A stretch of 64,000 nt of DNA from an uncultured Rhodospirillales bacterium. GTDB taxonomy: Bacteria > Pseudomonadota > Alphaproteobacteria > ATCC43930 > CGMCC-115725. The stretch covers positions 372,001 to 436,000 of the forward strand of contig CAIKMD010000006.1 of assembly GCA_903828515.1 (NCBI GenBank), given 5' to 3'. The notes under the pieces were generated by a model. The model was given only the letters and a program-made list of their open reading frames with translations, was not told the DNA's origin and did not search any database. The position numbers and the translations under genes were made by a program. Below, piece by piece: positions 52,148-62,284 of this stretch (positions are counted from its first letter, which is position 1; the number at the start of each line of letters is the position of its first letter).

Positions 52148-53904
52148 GCGTCAAGGCATCACCCGGCATGGGGGCAGCCCTTCTGGCGGTGGTGGCGCTC
52201 GCCGCCGTGCCGGCGACGAACATCCCGCCTTATTACCTCGCCTTCCTCTATCTGATCTTTTTCTGGATCGCGATGGCGACGAGCTGGAACATCCTTTCCG
52301 GTTATGCGGGGTATTGGAGCTTCGGCCACGCCGCCTTCTTCGGCACCGGCGTCTATACCTCGGCGACGCTCGCGACGAAATTCGGCGTGCCGTTCCTGCT
52401 GACCTTGCCGGTCGCGGCCTGCGTCGCGGCCCTGCTCGGCAGCGCGATCGGCTTCGTCGTCTTCCGGTTGCAGCGCCTGCGTGGCGAGCTTTTCGCGCTG
52501 ATCACCATTTCGATGACCTTCGTCGTCGCGACCATCATCTCCAACACGCCGATCGATGGCGGCTCCGGCGTCTATCTCATCAGCGTCCCGCTGCCCGAGG
52601 CGTTCGGCTCGCAGAACGGCACGATCTATCTTCTCGGCCTGTTCATGGCGACGCTGACCATCGGCACCGCGTGGTGGGTGTTTCGCTCGAAGATGGGGCT
52701 TGGGCTCTTCGCCATTCACGACGACGAGGACGTCGCCGAGGTCAAGGGCGTGCCGACCTTCCGCTACAAGATCGCGGCCTTCGCATTGAGTTCGGGCATC
52801 GCGGGTGCTGCCGGCGGCGTCTATTCGATCTATGTCAGCTACGTGACCGTCGGCGAGACCTTCGAGGTCACGGTGATCATGTATCCGGTGGTGATGAGCA
52901 TCTTCGGCGGCTCGCGGCACTGGCTCGGGCCCGCCTTCGGCGCGGTCATCGTCACCACCGCGCTCTATGGCTTCGCCGCGGGTCCGCAAGCGTCCCTGGT
53001 GCGTGGCGGCGTCGCGCTCGGCCTGATCGTGGTCGTGCTGCTGTTGCCCGACGGCGTCATGCCCAGCCTGCAGCGCTGGTGGCGCATTCTCCTGCCGGGC
53101 CTCGCGCCGCGCCAGGTCCTGCCCGAACTACTGGTGCCGACCCCGCGCGCGACCGGTGCGGTGTTGGCCCAGATCGCGCCGCCGCTCCTTCAATGCCGCG
53201 ACGTGACCAAGACGTTCGGCGGCGTTCGCGCCCTGAAGGGCATCACGCTCGATGTTCGGCCGGGCGAAATCCTCGGGCTGGTCGGCCCGAACGGGTCCGG
53301 CAAGTCCACCCTCATCAACGTCATCACCGGGCATTTCCAGCTCAATGCCGGCTCGGTCACCTTCGACGGCACTTCGATCGAGGGGATGCCGGCGCATCGC
53401 GTGGCGCGGCTCGGCATCGCGCGGTCCTATCAGATCCCGCGTCCGTTCAACCGGCTGACCGTCCTGGGCAATGTCGCGCTGGCGGCGAGTTTCGGCGGCG
53501 GTGTCGGCGAAGCCGAGGCCGAACGCCTGGCGTCCTATTGGCTCACCTATACCGGGCTGGCCAAAAAAGCCTTCGACTATCCGGTTCAGCTCAATTTGCA
53601 CGAGCGCAAATTCCTCGAACTGGCGCGCGGCCTTGCGGCGCGCCCGCGCATCCTGCTGCTCGACGAGGTGCTCTCGGGCCTCAACAACACCGAGATCGAC
53701 GAGGCCTTGGGCCTGATGCGCGACATTCGCGATCGGGGCACCACGATCATCTTCGTCGAGCATCTGATGCGCGCCGTGGTGGCGCTGTCGGATCGCGTTG
53801 CCGTCCTCAACAACGGCGCGCTGATCGCGGTCGGCACGCCCGAGGAGACGATGCGCAATCCCGAAGTGGTCAGCGTCTATCTGGGTAAAGCCCATGCTTC
53901 TTGA
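52144..53904 (+). CDS. LivM-LivG fusion: ABC permease joined to ATPase
   Basis: 586 residues. Residues 1-310 are a LivM permease (NILSGYAGYWSFGHAAFFG, FGGSRHWLGPAFGA); about 345-586 are a LivG ATPase: Walker A GPNGSGKST near 381, Walker B ILLLDEVLSGL, H-loop EHLM. The signature region reads QLNLHERKFLELARG, so the usual S-G-G-Q core is not conserved. Both halves are complete, and no stop or start lies between them. It overlaps livH by 4 bp and livF by 11 bp. Confidence 0.88.
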   Translation: MSVKASPGMGAALLAVVALAAVPATNIPPYYLAFLYLIFFWIAMATSWNILSGYAGYWSFGHAAFFGTGVYTSATLATKFGVPFLLTLPVAACVAALLGSAIGFVVFRLQRLRGELFALITISMTFVVATIISNTPIDGGSGVYLISVPLPEAFGSQNGTIYLLGLFMATLTIGTAWWVFRSKMGLGLFAIHDDEDVAEVKGVPTFRYKIAAFALSSGIAGAAGGVYSIYVSYVTVGETFEVTVIMYPVVMSIFGGSRHWLGPAFGAVIVTTALYGFAAGPQASLVRGGVALGLIVVVLLLPDGVMPSLQRWWRILLPGLAPRQVLPELLVPTPRATGAVLAQIAPPLLQCRDVTKTFGGVRALKGITLDVRPGEILGLVGPNGSGKSTLINVITGHFQLNAGSVTFDGTSIEGMPAHRVARLGIARSYQIPRPFNRLTVLGNVALAASFGGGVGEAEAERLASYWLTYTGLAKKAFDYPVQLNLHERKFLELARGLAARPRILLLDEVLSGLNNTEIDEALGLMRDIRDRGTTIIFVEHLMRAVVALSDRVAVLNNGALIAVGTPEETMRNPEVVSVYLGKAHAS

Positions 53905-54601
53905 GGTGCGCGACATCGCGGTCGGCTATGGCGGCGCGCCGGCGATCTCCGACGTCTCGGTCGATGTCGGCGAGGCCGAGATCGTCTCGGTCATCGGCCC
54001 GAACGGCGCCGGCAAAAGCACCCTGATCAACGCCATCGCCGGACTGTTGCGCTGGCAAAGCGGCGCGATCCATTTCGGCGGCGTCGACCTCAGCGCCGTC
54101 GCGCCGCACAAGGTCTGCAGCGAGGGCATCGCGCTGGTGCCGGAAGGGCGCCGGCTCTTTCCCGGCATGTCGGTCGAGGACAATCTCGATATCGGCTGCT
54201 ATCGCCGCGAGGCGCGACGCCTGCGCGCGCGCGGGTTCGAGCGCGCCTATACGCTGTTCCCGGTGCTGGCCGAACGCCGCCAGCAACTCGCCGGCACGCT
54301 GTCGGGCGGGCAGCAGCAGATGGTGGCGATTGCCCGTGCCCTGATGTCGCAGCCGCGTTTGTTGTTGCTGGACGAGCCGTCGCTGGGCCTCGCCCCGTCG
54401 ATCGTCGGCGAGATGTTCCGCGTCATCCAGATGATCCAGCAGGAAGGCATGGCGATCCTGCTGGTCGAACAGAATGTCGGCCAGGCGATGGAAATCGCCG
54501 ACCGCGCCTACGTGCTGGAAGAAGGCCATATCGTGGCGACCGGCAAGCCGCAGGTCCTGCTGGCGCAGTCGCGCATTCGCGAGGCTTATCTGGGGCTGTA
54601 G
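53894..54601 (+). CDS. livF: Branched-chain-type ABC ATPase (LivF)
   Basis: 235 residues. Walker A GPNGAGKST, signature LSGGQQQMVAIARA, Walker B LLLLDEPSLGLAP, and H-loop replaced by Q in LLVEQNV, as in LivF proteins. It has an intact signature, so it may carry the main hydrolysis site opposite the altered LivG half. Last gene of the SBP1-SBP2-livH-livMG-livF unit. Confidence 0.92.
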   Translation: MLLEVRDIAVGYGGAPAISDVSVDVGEAEIVSVIGPNGAGKSTLINAIAGLLRWQSGAIHFGGVDLSAVAPHKVCSEGIALVPEGRRLFPGMSVEDNLDIGCYRREARRLRARGFERAYTLFPVLAERRQQLAGTLSGGQQQMVAIARALMSQPRLLLLDEPSLGLAPSIVGEMFRVIQMIQQEGMAILLVEQNVGQAMEIADRAYVLEEGHIVATGKPQVLLAQSRIREAYLGL

Positions 54602-54617
54602 CTTGGATGAGCGGCGT

Positions 54618-54719
54618 TGCGCCCTTCGACACGCTCAGGGTGAGGCAGATTTTCTTAATGCCATAAACATTGTCTCCTCAGCCTGAGCTTGTCGAAGGCC
54701 GCACAATGTCGATGCAGCC
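54618..54719. repeat. Family-3 palindromic repeat
   Basis: CCCTTCGACACGCTCAGG and CCTGAGCTTGTCGAAGG arms with TTTCTTAATGCCAT between and GTCGATGCAGC at the end; it separates livF from the convergent small gene. Confidence 0.85.
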
Positions 54720-54722
54720 ACC

Positions 54723-55019
54723 TTAAGGCCCGACCAGTTTCTTCAGCAGATTCTTGAGTAGCGGCGCGCCGTCGAGCGCCTTCTTCAGCTTGGGAAGGTC
54801 GGCTTCGTCAATGATGAGCGGCGAGCGCTGAAAGCGGCCGCGATGGTCGTAATGGCAGAAGCGAATCTCGCGCGTGCCCTTGGCCGATCCGGCGGTGAAG
54901 GTCAGCAACTGGATCGTCGGACAGTGATATTCGGCGGCGATCTGGACTTCTTCCTCGACGATGCCGGTGCCCCAATGGAGCGCGAAGGTCTTGGGTTCTT
55001 TGCTCGCCGCTTTGGCCAT
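54723..55019 (-). CDS. Hypothetical protein
   Basis: 98 residues, soluble and basic (start MAKAASKEPKTFALHWG). VEEEVQIAAEYHCPTIQLLTF and EIRFCHYDHRGRFQRSPLI suggest a small beta-rich domain, and a lysine/leucine end (LLKNLLKKLVGP) follows. Not recognised. GGGGGAG is well placed before the ATG at 55019. Divergent from the frameshifted amidohydrolase. Confidence 0.65.
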   Translation of the reverse strand: MAKAASKEPKTFALHWGTGIVEEEVQIAAEYHCPTIQLLTFTAGSAKGTREIRFCHYDHRGRFQRSPLIIDEADLPKLKKALDGAPLLKNLLKKLVGP

Positions 55020-55071
55020 GCCTATACTCCCCCGGTTATCGACGCGATAAAAAAGTTTAGAGGGGAAACGC

Positions 55072-56156
55072 ATGAACCGCAGACAATTTTTTGCCGGCGC
55101 CACGGCTGCCGGGGTCTGTCTCGGTTGCGGCCGGCGCCGCGCGTGGGCGCAAGGCGCGCGGGTCGGACAGCGCCGCGAGGTCACGGTCGGCGGCAAGCGC
55201 GTGCGCACGGTCGACGTGCATTGCCACTGCACGATTCAGGAAGTGGTCGACGTGGTGGCCGGCACGCCGTTCGAGGCGCGGGCGCGGCAATCGAGCCGGG
55301 TTCCCGGCAACAATCCGACGATGGAGACGCGGCTCGCGACGATGGATGCCGACGGCATCGACGTCGAGGCGCTAGCATCAACGAATGGTGGTACGGCGCC
55401 GATCGCGACATGGCGCGGCGTATCATCGATGTGCAGAACGAAAAGCTGATGCAGATGTGCAAGCAGTCGTCCGGCCGCCTCGCCGCTTTCGCGACGGTCG
55501 CCTTGCAGTTCCCCGATCTCGCCGCCGAACAGCTCGAGGTCGCGATCAAGCAGCAGGGCCTGTGCGGCGCCGCGATCGGCTGCAGCGTCGAGGGCGACGA
55601 GCTTTCGAACCCCAAATTCGATCCGTTCTGGGCGAAGGCCGAAGAGCTTCAGGCGATGCTGTTCCTGCATCCGCAGGACAGCGACAACGTCACCGGCATT
55701 TCAAAGCGGGTGCAGGGTTACGGCGCGCTCGGCAACGTGATCGGCAATCCGCTCGAGACGACGATCGCGCTGTCGCATCTGATCATGGACGGCACGCTCG
55801 ACAAGTTTCCGAAGCTGCGTCTCTGCGCGGCCCATGCCGGCGGCTATCTGCCGTCTTATGCGGGGCGGCTCGATCACGGCTGCATCGTCCAGCCGAATTT
55901 CTGTAAAGGGCCCGGCCCGAAGAAGAAGCCGAGCGAGTACCTGAAGCAGATCTATGTCGACTCGCTGATCTTCACGCCCGAGGGGCTGCGCCATCTCGTC
56001 GCCGAGGTCGGCGCGGGGCAGATCATGATCGGCACCGATTACGGCTTCCCGTGGGTCGACGATCCGGTCGGCCATGTCCTGACGACACCGGGCCTGAGCA
56101 ACGCCGACAAGATCGCGATCCTCGGCGGCACCGCGGCGAAGATGTTGAAGCTTTAG
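55072..56156 (+). pseudogene. Amidohydrolase with internal frameshift
   Basis: Frame 1 starts at 55072 with a Tat-like signal (MNRRQFFAGATAAG) and the first metal motif DVHCHC. It runs to MDADGIDVEAL at 55374. Family sequence then continues in another frame as INEWWYGADRDMARRI to the end at 56156, with HPQD, CAAHAGGYLPSY and GTDYGFPW. One missing base just after 55374 (CTA-GC-ATC in place of CTA-xGC-ATC) explains it; restoring it gives VEALSINEWWY. If real, the gene is dead; otherwise a sequence error. Repaired length about 361 residues, normal for the family. Confidence 0.85.
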
Positions 56157-56182
56157 CGCGAGGCTTTCGGAAACGCGTCAGG

Positions 56183-56929
56183 TTACCGGCTTTCCGGCGG
56201 TGCCTTGAACGGTTTCAATTGCACCTTGGTGCGATGATCGGCAGGAGCCTCGCCGGCATTCGGGACGACGCCCCGGAAATAGTCCTTCTGCCATTTCTGT
56301 TGCTGTTCCGGCGAATCCGTGACTTTGAGGTTCTTGTTGAAGGTCTCGCGGCTTCGGGCCCAGGCGTAATAGGCATCCCGCGTGTCCGGATCTTCGTCCA
56401 AAGGACGAATTTCGGCTTCCACGGTTTCGACCAGGCCGCGCTTCAGCGGGAAAATCATGCAGATGGGTTCGTCGTGTTCGAACAGGACCGGCGTGAATTT
56501 TCGGGTGAAACGCCAATTCATCGTGAACGTGAAGGGACTCCAATCCGTTTCGACCACGGCGCTCAGCGGCTGAATACCGTCTTTGAACATGTTGACCGGA
56601 CCGGTCACCCACAAATCGTAGCCCGGTTCCGTCCGAAATAGACCGTTGATCTGAAACGTCAGGATTCCTTGGCCAAAATGGCTGCCGCCCAACAGTCTCA
56701 CGCCTTCCGTCCGGGTTTGGTTGATGGCGATCGAATCCAACGCATCGCCGCCATTCCACTGAGCGATGAACGGCGCGTCGTTGAGGATCATCCAACCGTG
56801 AGCGTTGGCGATGTTGAGCGGTAAACAACGGTAAGCAAAACCGGCCGTCTTTTCCATCCACGCCCGCTCGACGGGCGCCGGGATGATGGCGGGGGCGGCG
56901 CCGGACGTGGGGTAGCAGATCAGTTTCAT
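56183..56929 (-). CDS. DUF6065 family protein
   Basis: 248 residues, no signal or membrane segment. MKLICYPTSGAAPAIIPAPVERAWM starts the domain; WMILNDAPF, GHFGQGILTFQINGLFRT-like text (SHFGQGILTFQINGLFR) and NWRFTRKFTPVLF follow, then an end-region helix rich in charged residues. The family has no known function. Its base composition is less GC-rich than its neighbours, which hints at transfer. The stop lies 27 bp beyond the convergent amidohydrolase. Confidence 0.75.
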   Translation of the reverse strand: MKLICYPTSGAAPAIIPAPVERAWMEKTAGFAYRCLPLNIANAHGWMILNDAPFIAQWNGGDALDSIAINQTRTEGVRLLGGSHFGQGILTFQINGLFRTEPGYDLWVTGPVNMFKDGIQPLSAVVETDWSPFTFTMNWRFTRKFTPVLFEHDEPICMIFPLKRGLVETVEAEIRPLDEDPDTRDAYYAWARSRETFNKNLKVTDSPEQQQKWQKDYFRGVVPNAGEAPADHRTKVQLKPFKAPPESR

Positions 56930-57067
56930 GTGAAAGTCCTCGATATCACCGACGAATCAGAAGCGACATCATGCCGACAGCTTCCCGATGCGGGCGTCAA
57001 CAAGAGATCGAATGATGCCGATGATCCGGGCCATGCGGTACCGATTTCTTCGCGGTTTGTCCCAACG

Positions 57068-57105
57068 CGTGCGAGGCGTGCGACGCGCTTGGCACGCCTC
57101 GCACG
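57068..57105. terminator. Strong hairpin, possible terminator
   Basis: CGTGCGAGGCGTGC (57068-57081) and GCACGCCTCGCACG (57092-57105) are perfect 14-bp inverses around a 10-nt loop. It lies just beyond the 3' end of the MFS gene. No clear T-run follows on either strand, so termination would be imperfect or Rho-aided. Confidence 0.5.
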
Positions 57106-57142
57106 GTTTCGGTGATCGGGATTCCGCGTTCGCGCGTTTCGC

Positions 57143-58408
57143 CTATTCGACGCCCTTCGGATAGTTGTACGTGCCGAGCGGCAGGAACATCAGGGTCGCG
57201 ACGACCAGGGCCGCGATATAGCCGTAGAGCACCTGGTCGTAGCTGTGGAAGTAGTCGAAGCCGAAGCCGAGGATGGCCGGGCCGACGCCGATGCCGATGG
57301 TGAAGGCGCCGAAGATCAGGCCATAGAGCGCGCCGAACGAGCGCCGGCCGAAATAGCGGCTGACGAAGAAGCCCAGCATGTCGACCTCGGCGCCGATCGC
57401 CAGACCGATGCAGATCGCGGCGAAGAACGGCGCCGGAACGCCGGCATGGCTCGCCAGCAGGCTGACCCCGACCACCGGCAGGAACATCACGATGCAGCAG
57501 AAGATCGGACCCGACACGTAATCGAGGCAGAACCCGACGAACACGCGCGCGACCATCGCGGCGATGCCCGATGAGCCGAGCAGGCCGATCGCCTGGGGCG
57601 CGGTATAGCCGCGATCGAGCAGCATCGGCACGAAATGGCCGCTGAGGATGCCGTTATTCGCGGTGCCCTCGATCAGGAAGATGATGAACAGCAGCGGGAA
57701 TTGCCGCGTGCCGGTGATCGCGGCCCTGACCGAAATGCCCAAGGGCTGTGGCCCGCCGGCGACGGCATTGTCGCGCGCGGCGCGCATGCGCTCGAAATAG
57801 CCCGGCGGCTCGCGCACGAAGAACAGGATCATGAAGAACGACAGCGCCCAGGTCGTGATGCCGACCGCGACATAGCCGGTGCGCCAGCCGAATTCGGCGA
57901 TGAAGAATTGCGCCATCGCGGGAATGACGAAGGTGCCCAGCCCGACGCCGCAGGTTGCGATGCCGAGCGCGAGGCCGCGCTCCTTGTCGAACCAGGCGGT
58001 GATCGCCTTCGAATAGACGATCGGCCCGACGCAGGCGCCGAAGCCCGAGGCGCAGAAGAACATGATGTAGATCTGCCAGACATTGCCTGCGTTCAGGAGC
58101 GAGAAGCTGGCCAGTGCCAGGCCGTAGATCACCGAGGCGGGCAGCGCGATCTTGTGGATGCCGTATTGATCCATCAGCCGCCCGAACATCGGCGTCATCA
58201 GCGGCGAGGCGACCGCGCTCGCCAGCAGGCCCGAGGAGAAGAGGCCGCGCGACCAGCCGAGTTCGGCGGTGACCGGCAACAGGAAGACGTTGGTGACGAA
58301 GATCACCGCCGTGCCCGGCCCGACGATCATCCCGATCAGCGACGCGCCGACGATCCACCATCGGTTGGATAAGGCGCCGGTCCCTTGAACCATGCTCGTG
58401 CTTGTCAT
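57143..58408 (-). CDS. MFS transporter, probably for an organic acid
   Basis: 421 residues, twelve predicted membrane helices; the conserved loop between helices 2 and 3 reads GRLMDQYG, and helices 5-7 carry GLALGIATCGVGLGTF. It resembles oxalate/formate- or monocarboxylate-type carriers. Substrate unproven, but it stands between an extradiol-type dioxygenase and pobA, so an aromatic or ring-cleavage acid is plausible. Start at 58408 precedes the first helix by about 12 residues. Confidence 0.87.
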   Translation of the reverse strand: MTSTSMVQGTGALSNRWWIVGASLIGMIVGPGTAVIFVTNVFLLPVTAELGWSRGLFSSGLLASAVASPLMTPMFGRLMDQYGIHKIALPASVIYGLALASFSLLNAGNVWQIYIMFFCASGFGACVGPIVYSKAITAWFDKERGLALGIATCGVGLGTFVIPAMAQFFIAEFGWRTGYVAVGITTWALSFFMILFFVREPPGYFERMRAARDNAVAGGPQPLGISVRAAITGTRQFPLLFIIFLIEGTANNGILSGHFVPMLLDRGYTAPQAIGLLGSSGIAAMVARVFVGFCLDYVSGPIFCCIVMFLPVVGVSLLASHAGVPAPFFAAICIGLAIGAEVDMLGFFVSRYFGRRSFGALYGLIFGAFTIGIGVGPAILGFGFDYFHSYDQVLYGYIAALVVATLMFLPLGTYNYPKGVE

Positions 58409-58473
58409 GGCGTTCCCCCTGTTGGTTTCGTTGTCCGCCGCCCGATCGGGCGTGCGGTTGGTTTCGATCGCGT

Positions 58474-59394
58474 TTAGACGACGGCCCGCAATTCGTTCGG
58501 ATGCGCCTTGGCCGCCTGGCTCAACTCATAGGAGCGCGAGCCCCACATGCAGGCGTTATAGGCTTCGAGCGAGAACTGGCGCGGCCGATAGGTCGCTTCT
58601 TCCTCCGGCATGACGTGTTTGACGCCGCAGGAATATTCATAGGTGAGTTTATCCGGCCCCTCGAAATAGACCATGATCGCGGTCGAGATCGGATGGCGCC
58701 CCGGCCCGTGCACGATCTTCACGTTCTTTTCCTTGAGGAAGTAATAGGACTTCATCACGTCGTCCAAATCCTCGACCTGATGATTGACATGATGGATGCC
58801 GATCCGGTTCGACGGGAAGAGCACGATCGAATGATGCGTGGTGTCGATACGCAGGAACGGCGAATCGCCGAGCCAGTCGGAAACCCGCGCATTGCACAAT
58901 TCGGTCCAGAACTTGGTGTCGCGCACCGCGTCGGTCGTATAGAGGCCGATATGGCTGAAATGGGTGATGCCGGCGTCGCGGCTCGGGAAATAGCGCGTGC
59001 CCGAATGATAGGGGCGGCAGACGATCTCGATCTTGTTGCCGCTCGGGTCCTTGGTCGCGATCAGCGCCTTGGTGCGGCGGCTGTCGCATTCTTCGCGCGT
59101 GCCGAGATGGACCTCGCGGCCCGCGTTTTCGAGCTGCGCGCCGACCGCATCGAACCCGCGCGGGTCGAGCAGTTCGAGGCCGATGGTCTGGTCGTTCGGG
59201 TCGCCCTCGAAGAGGACGAGGGAATGGTCGCGCGTGTCGCCGCGAATGTCGGTCTTGTGGCTGCGGAAATAGGCGGATTTGCCTTCGCGCGCGACGAGCT
59301 GAAGGCCGATGATGTCGGTGGCATAGCGGATCGAGGATTCGAGATCGGCGGTGCCGATGCGCAAATAGCGGATATCGCGCAGATTGATCATCAC
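58474..59394 (-). CDS. Extradiol-dioxygenase-like VOC protein
   Basis: 306 residues with two VOC modules, like catechol 2,3-dioxygenase. LRIGTADLESSIRYATDIIGL starts module 1; module 2 has THFSHIGL, GIHHVNHQVEDLDD and the LTYEYSCG glutamate. H/H/E at those three places can hold Fe(II). It probably cleaves or rearranges an aromatic substrate. It is divergent from the NitT-type binding-protein gene and 65 bp upstream of the MFS gene on its own strand. Confidence 0.85.
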   Translation of the reverse strand: MMINLRDIRYLRIGTADLESSIRYATDIIGLQLVAREGKSAYFRSHKTDIRGDTRDHSLVLFEGDPNDQTIGLELLDPRGFDAVGAQLENAGREVHLGTREECDSRRTKALIATKDPSGNKIEIVCRPYHSGTRYFPSRDAGITHFSHIGLYTTDAVRDTKFWTELCNARVSDWLGDSPFLRIDTTHHSIVLFPSNRIGIHHVNHQVEDLDDVMKSYYFLKEKNVKIVHGPGRHPISTAIMVYFEGPDKLTYEYSCGVKHVMPEEEATYRPRQFSLEAYNACMWGSRSYELSQAAKAHPNELRAVV

Positions 59395-59412
59395 GTGTCC
59401 TCCCGAGACCCG

Positions 59413-59445
59413 AATACCGCGTAGTTTGCCCAGTTCCGCGGTATT
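59413..59445. promoter_or_regulatory. Candidate operator between divergent genes
   Basis: AATACCGC (59413-59420) and GCGGTATT (59438-59445) are exact inverses 17 bp apart, centred in the 101-bp divergent intergenic space. Nearby GGCGGGC (59455-59461) and GCCCGCC (59476-59482) could fold as a leader hairpin for the binding-protein gene. Confidence 0.45.
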
Positions 59446-59495
59446 TGGCTAGGGGGCGGGCAATCCTGTAGGGTCGCCCGCCACGGGAGGAATCA

Positions 59496-60497
59496 ATGAA
59501 AAACGCCATCGCGGCGCTGGTCGCGCTATCCATTGCCATCGTTGCCGCGCCGGCCAGCCATGCCGAGGACATCAAGATCGGGCTGCTGAAATCGGCGGGC
59601 TCGACGGCGGTCTATCTCGCCAAGGAAAAGGGCTATTTCGCCGCCGAAGGCCTCAACGCGGATTTCGAATTCTTCGACGCGGCCCAGCCGATCGCGGTCG
59701 CTGCCGTCGCCAATGCGATCGATATCGGCTCGGTCGGCACCTCGGCCGGCATGTTCAGCCTCGGCGCGCAAGGCGTGCTCAAGATCATCGGCGGCCAGTC
59801 GCGCGAATTTCGCGGGTTTCAAACCCTCGCCGTGCTGGTGTCGAACAAGGCCTATGAGGGAGGCTTGCGATCCTTCGCCGATTTCGGCGGGCATTCGGTC
59901 GCGGTGGCGCAGGTCGGTTCCGGCTCGCATTACAGCGTGACGCTGATCGCCGCGAAATACGGCATCGATCTCAACACGATCCAGGTCCAGCCGCTGCAAT
60001 CGATCGGGAACCAGTTATCGGCGGTGACCGGTGGCACGGTCGATCTCACCGTCATCGCCGGCACGCCGGTGCTGCCGGCGATCGAGAAGGGCGACGTGCG
60101 GTTGCTCGGCTGGGTCGGCGACCAGGTGCCGTGGCAGATTGGCGCGGTGTTCGTCTCGACCAAGACGGACAACGAACGCCACGGCATGATCGAGCGTTTT
60201 CTGCGCGCGTTCAGGAAAGGCGCGCAGGAATATCACGACGCCTTCGCCGGCCCCGACGAGAAACGCCGCGACGGCCCGACCGAGCCCGAGGTGATGGCGG
60301 TGATGGCGAAATATACCGGCCAGCCGATCGAGCGCCTGAAACAGGCGATCGCTTACATCGATCCGCAAGGCCGCATCGACATGGCCGACATGCAGCGCCA
60401 GATCGACTGGTTCGTCTCGCAGAACCTGCTGAAGGGCCAGCCGAAATTCACCGACATGATCGACAAGAAAACGGTGATCCCGCTGCCGGGGAAGTAA
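59496..60497 (+). CDS. ABC solute-binding protein, NitT/TauT type
   Basis: 333 residues. Signal about 1-23 (IAAPASHA), then SsuA-like fold: IKIGLLKSAGSTAVYLAKEKGYFAAEGL and ATVVQVG-like loop (VAVAQVGSGSHYS). GGGAGGAAT ahead of the ATG. Once more, no permease or ATPase gene adjoins it. A DUF559 gene follows. Confidence 0.87.
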   Translation: MKNAIAALVALSIAIVAAPASHAEDIKIGLLKSAGSTAVYLAKEKGYFAAEGLNADFEFFDAAQPIAVAAVANAIDIGSVGTSAGMFSLGAQGVLKIIGGQSREFRGFQTLAVLVSNKAYEGGLRSFADFGGHSVAVAQVGSGSHYSVTLIAAKYGIDLNTIQVQPLQSIGNQLSAVTGGTVDLTVIAGTPVLPAIEKGDVRLLGWVGDQVPWQIGAVFVSTKTDNERHGMIERFLRAFRKGAQEYHDAFAGPDEKRRDGPTEPEVMAVMAKYTGQPIERLKQAIAYIDPQGRIDMADMQRQIDWFVSQNLLKGQPKFTDMIDKKTVIPLPGK

Positions 60498-60507
60498 GTA
60501 AACGGAA

Positions 60508-60542
60508 CCCTCCCCCCTTGAGGGGGAGGGCAGGGTGGGGGG
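60508..60542. repeat. G/C-rich inverted repeat, left copy
   Basis: CCCTCCCCCCTTGAGGGGGAGGGCAGGGTGGGGGGAA has its inverse at 60863-60899. The two copies enclose the DUF559 gene, and both contain an internal hairpin. Confidence 0.9.
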
Positions 60543-60543
60543 A

Positions 60544-60876
60544 ATGGGTTCGACATTAGCGCAGAAATTGCGCAAATCATCGACCGATGCCGAACGACGT
60601 TTGTGGTCGAGATTACGCCAGAAGCAACTCGATGGATTTCGCTTCCGACGCCAACAGCCGATTGGACGTTATGTCGTCGACTTCTTTTGCTCCGAAGCAA
60701 AGCTCATCGTTGAACTGGACGGTGGTCAGCACGCGGTTGCGGTGGAGCAAGACGCCAAGCGCATGCTTTGGCTCGAAGAACGCGGCTACCGCGTGATTCG
60801 ATTTTGGAACAACGATGTTCTGAGCAATACCGATGGCGTCGTCTTGGCCATTCGTGGCGCGCTCCCCCCACCCTGA
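60544..60876 (+). CDS. DUF559 (Vsr-like endonuclease-fold) protein
   Basis: 110 residues. LRKSSTDAERRLWSRLR start, RRQQPIGRYVVDFFCSE, LIVELDGGQH and the C-terminal RVIRFWNNDVL are the DUF559 landmarks; D in VVDF and E/D in VELDG make up a Vsr-type active site. Physiological role unknown. The ATG lies one base inside the left inverted repeat's boundary, and the last residues (GALPPP) and stop are read from the right repeat, so gene and repeats form one unit. Confidence 0.88.
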   Translation: MGSTLAQKLRKSSTDAERRLWSRLRQKQLDGFRFRRQQPIGRYVVDFFCSEAKLIVELDGGQHAVAVEQDAKRMLWLEERGYRVIRFWNNDVLSNTDGVVLAIRGALPPP

Positions 60877-60899
60877 CCCTCCCCCTCAAGGGGGGAGGG
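60863..60899. repeat. G/C-rich inverted repeat, right copy
   Basis: CTCCCCCCACCCTGACCCTCCCCCTCAAGGGGGGAGGGG is the inverse of 60508-60542; it contains the DUF559 stop codon. Confidence 0.9.
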
Positions 60900-60925
60900 G
60901 ATTCATTTAGGCGATAGACGGCTCA

Positions 60926-62262
<1,337 letters not shown>

Positions 62263-62284
62263 CGCTCTCGGATCGACAAGAATT

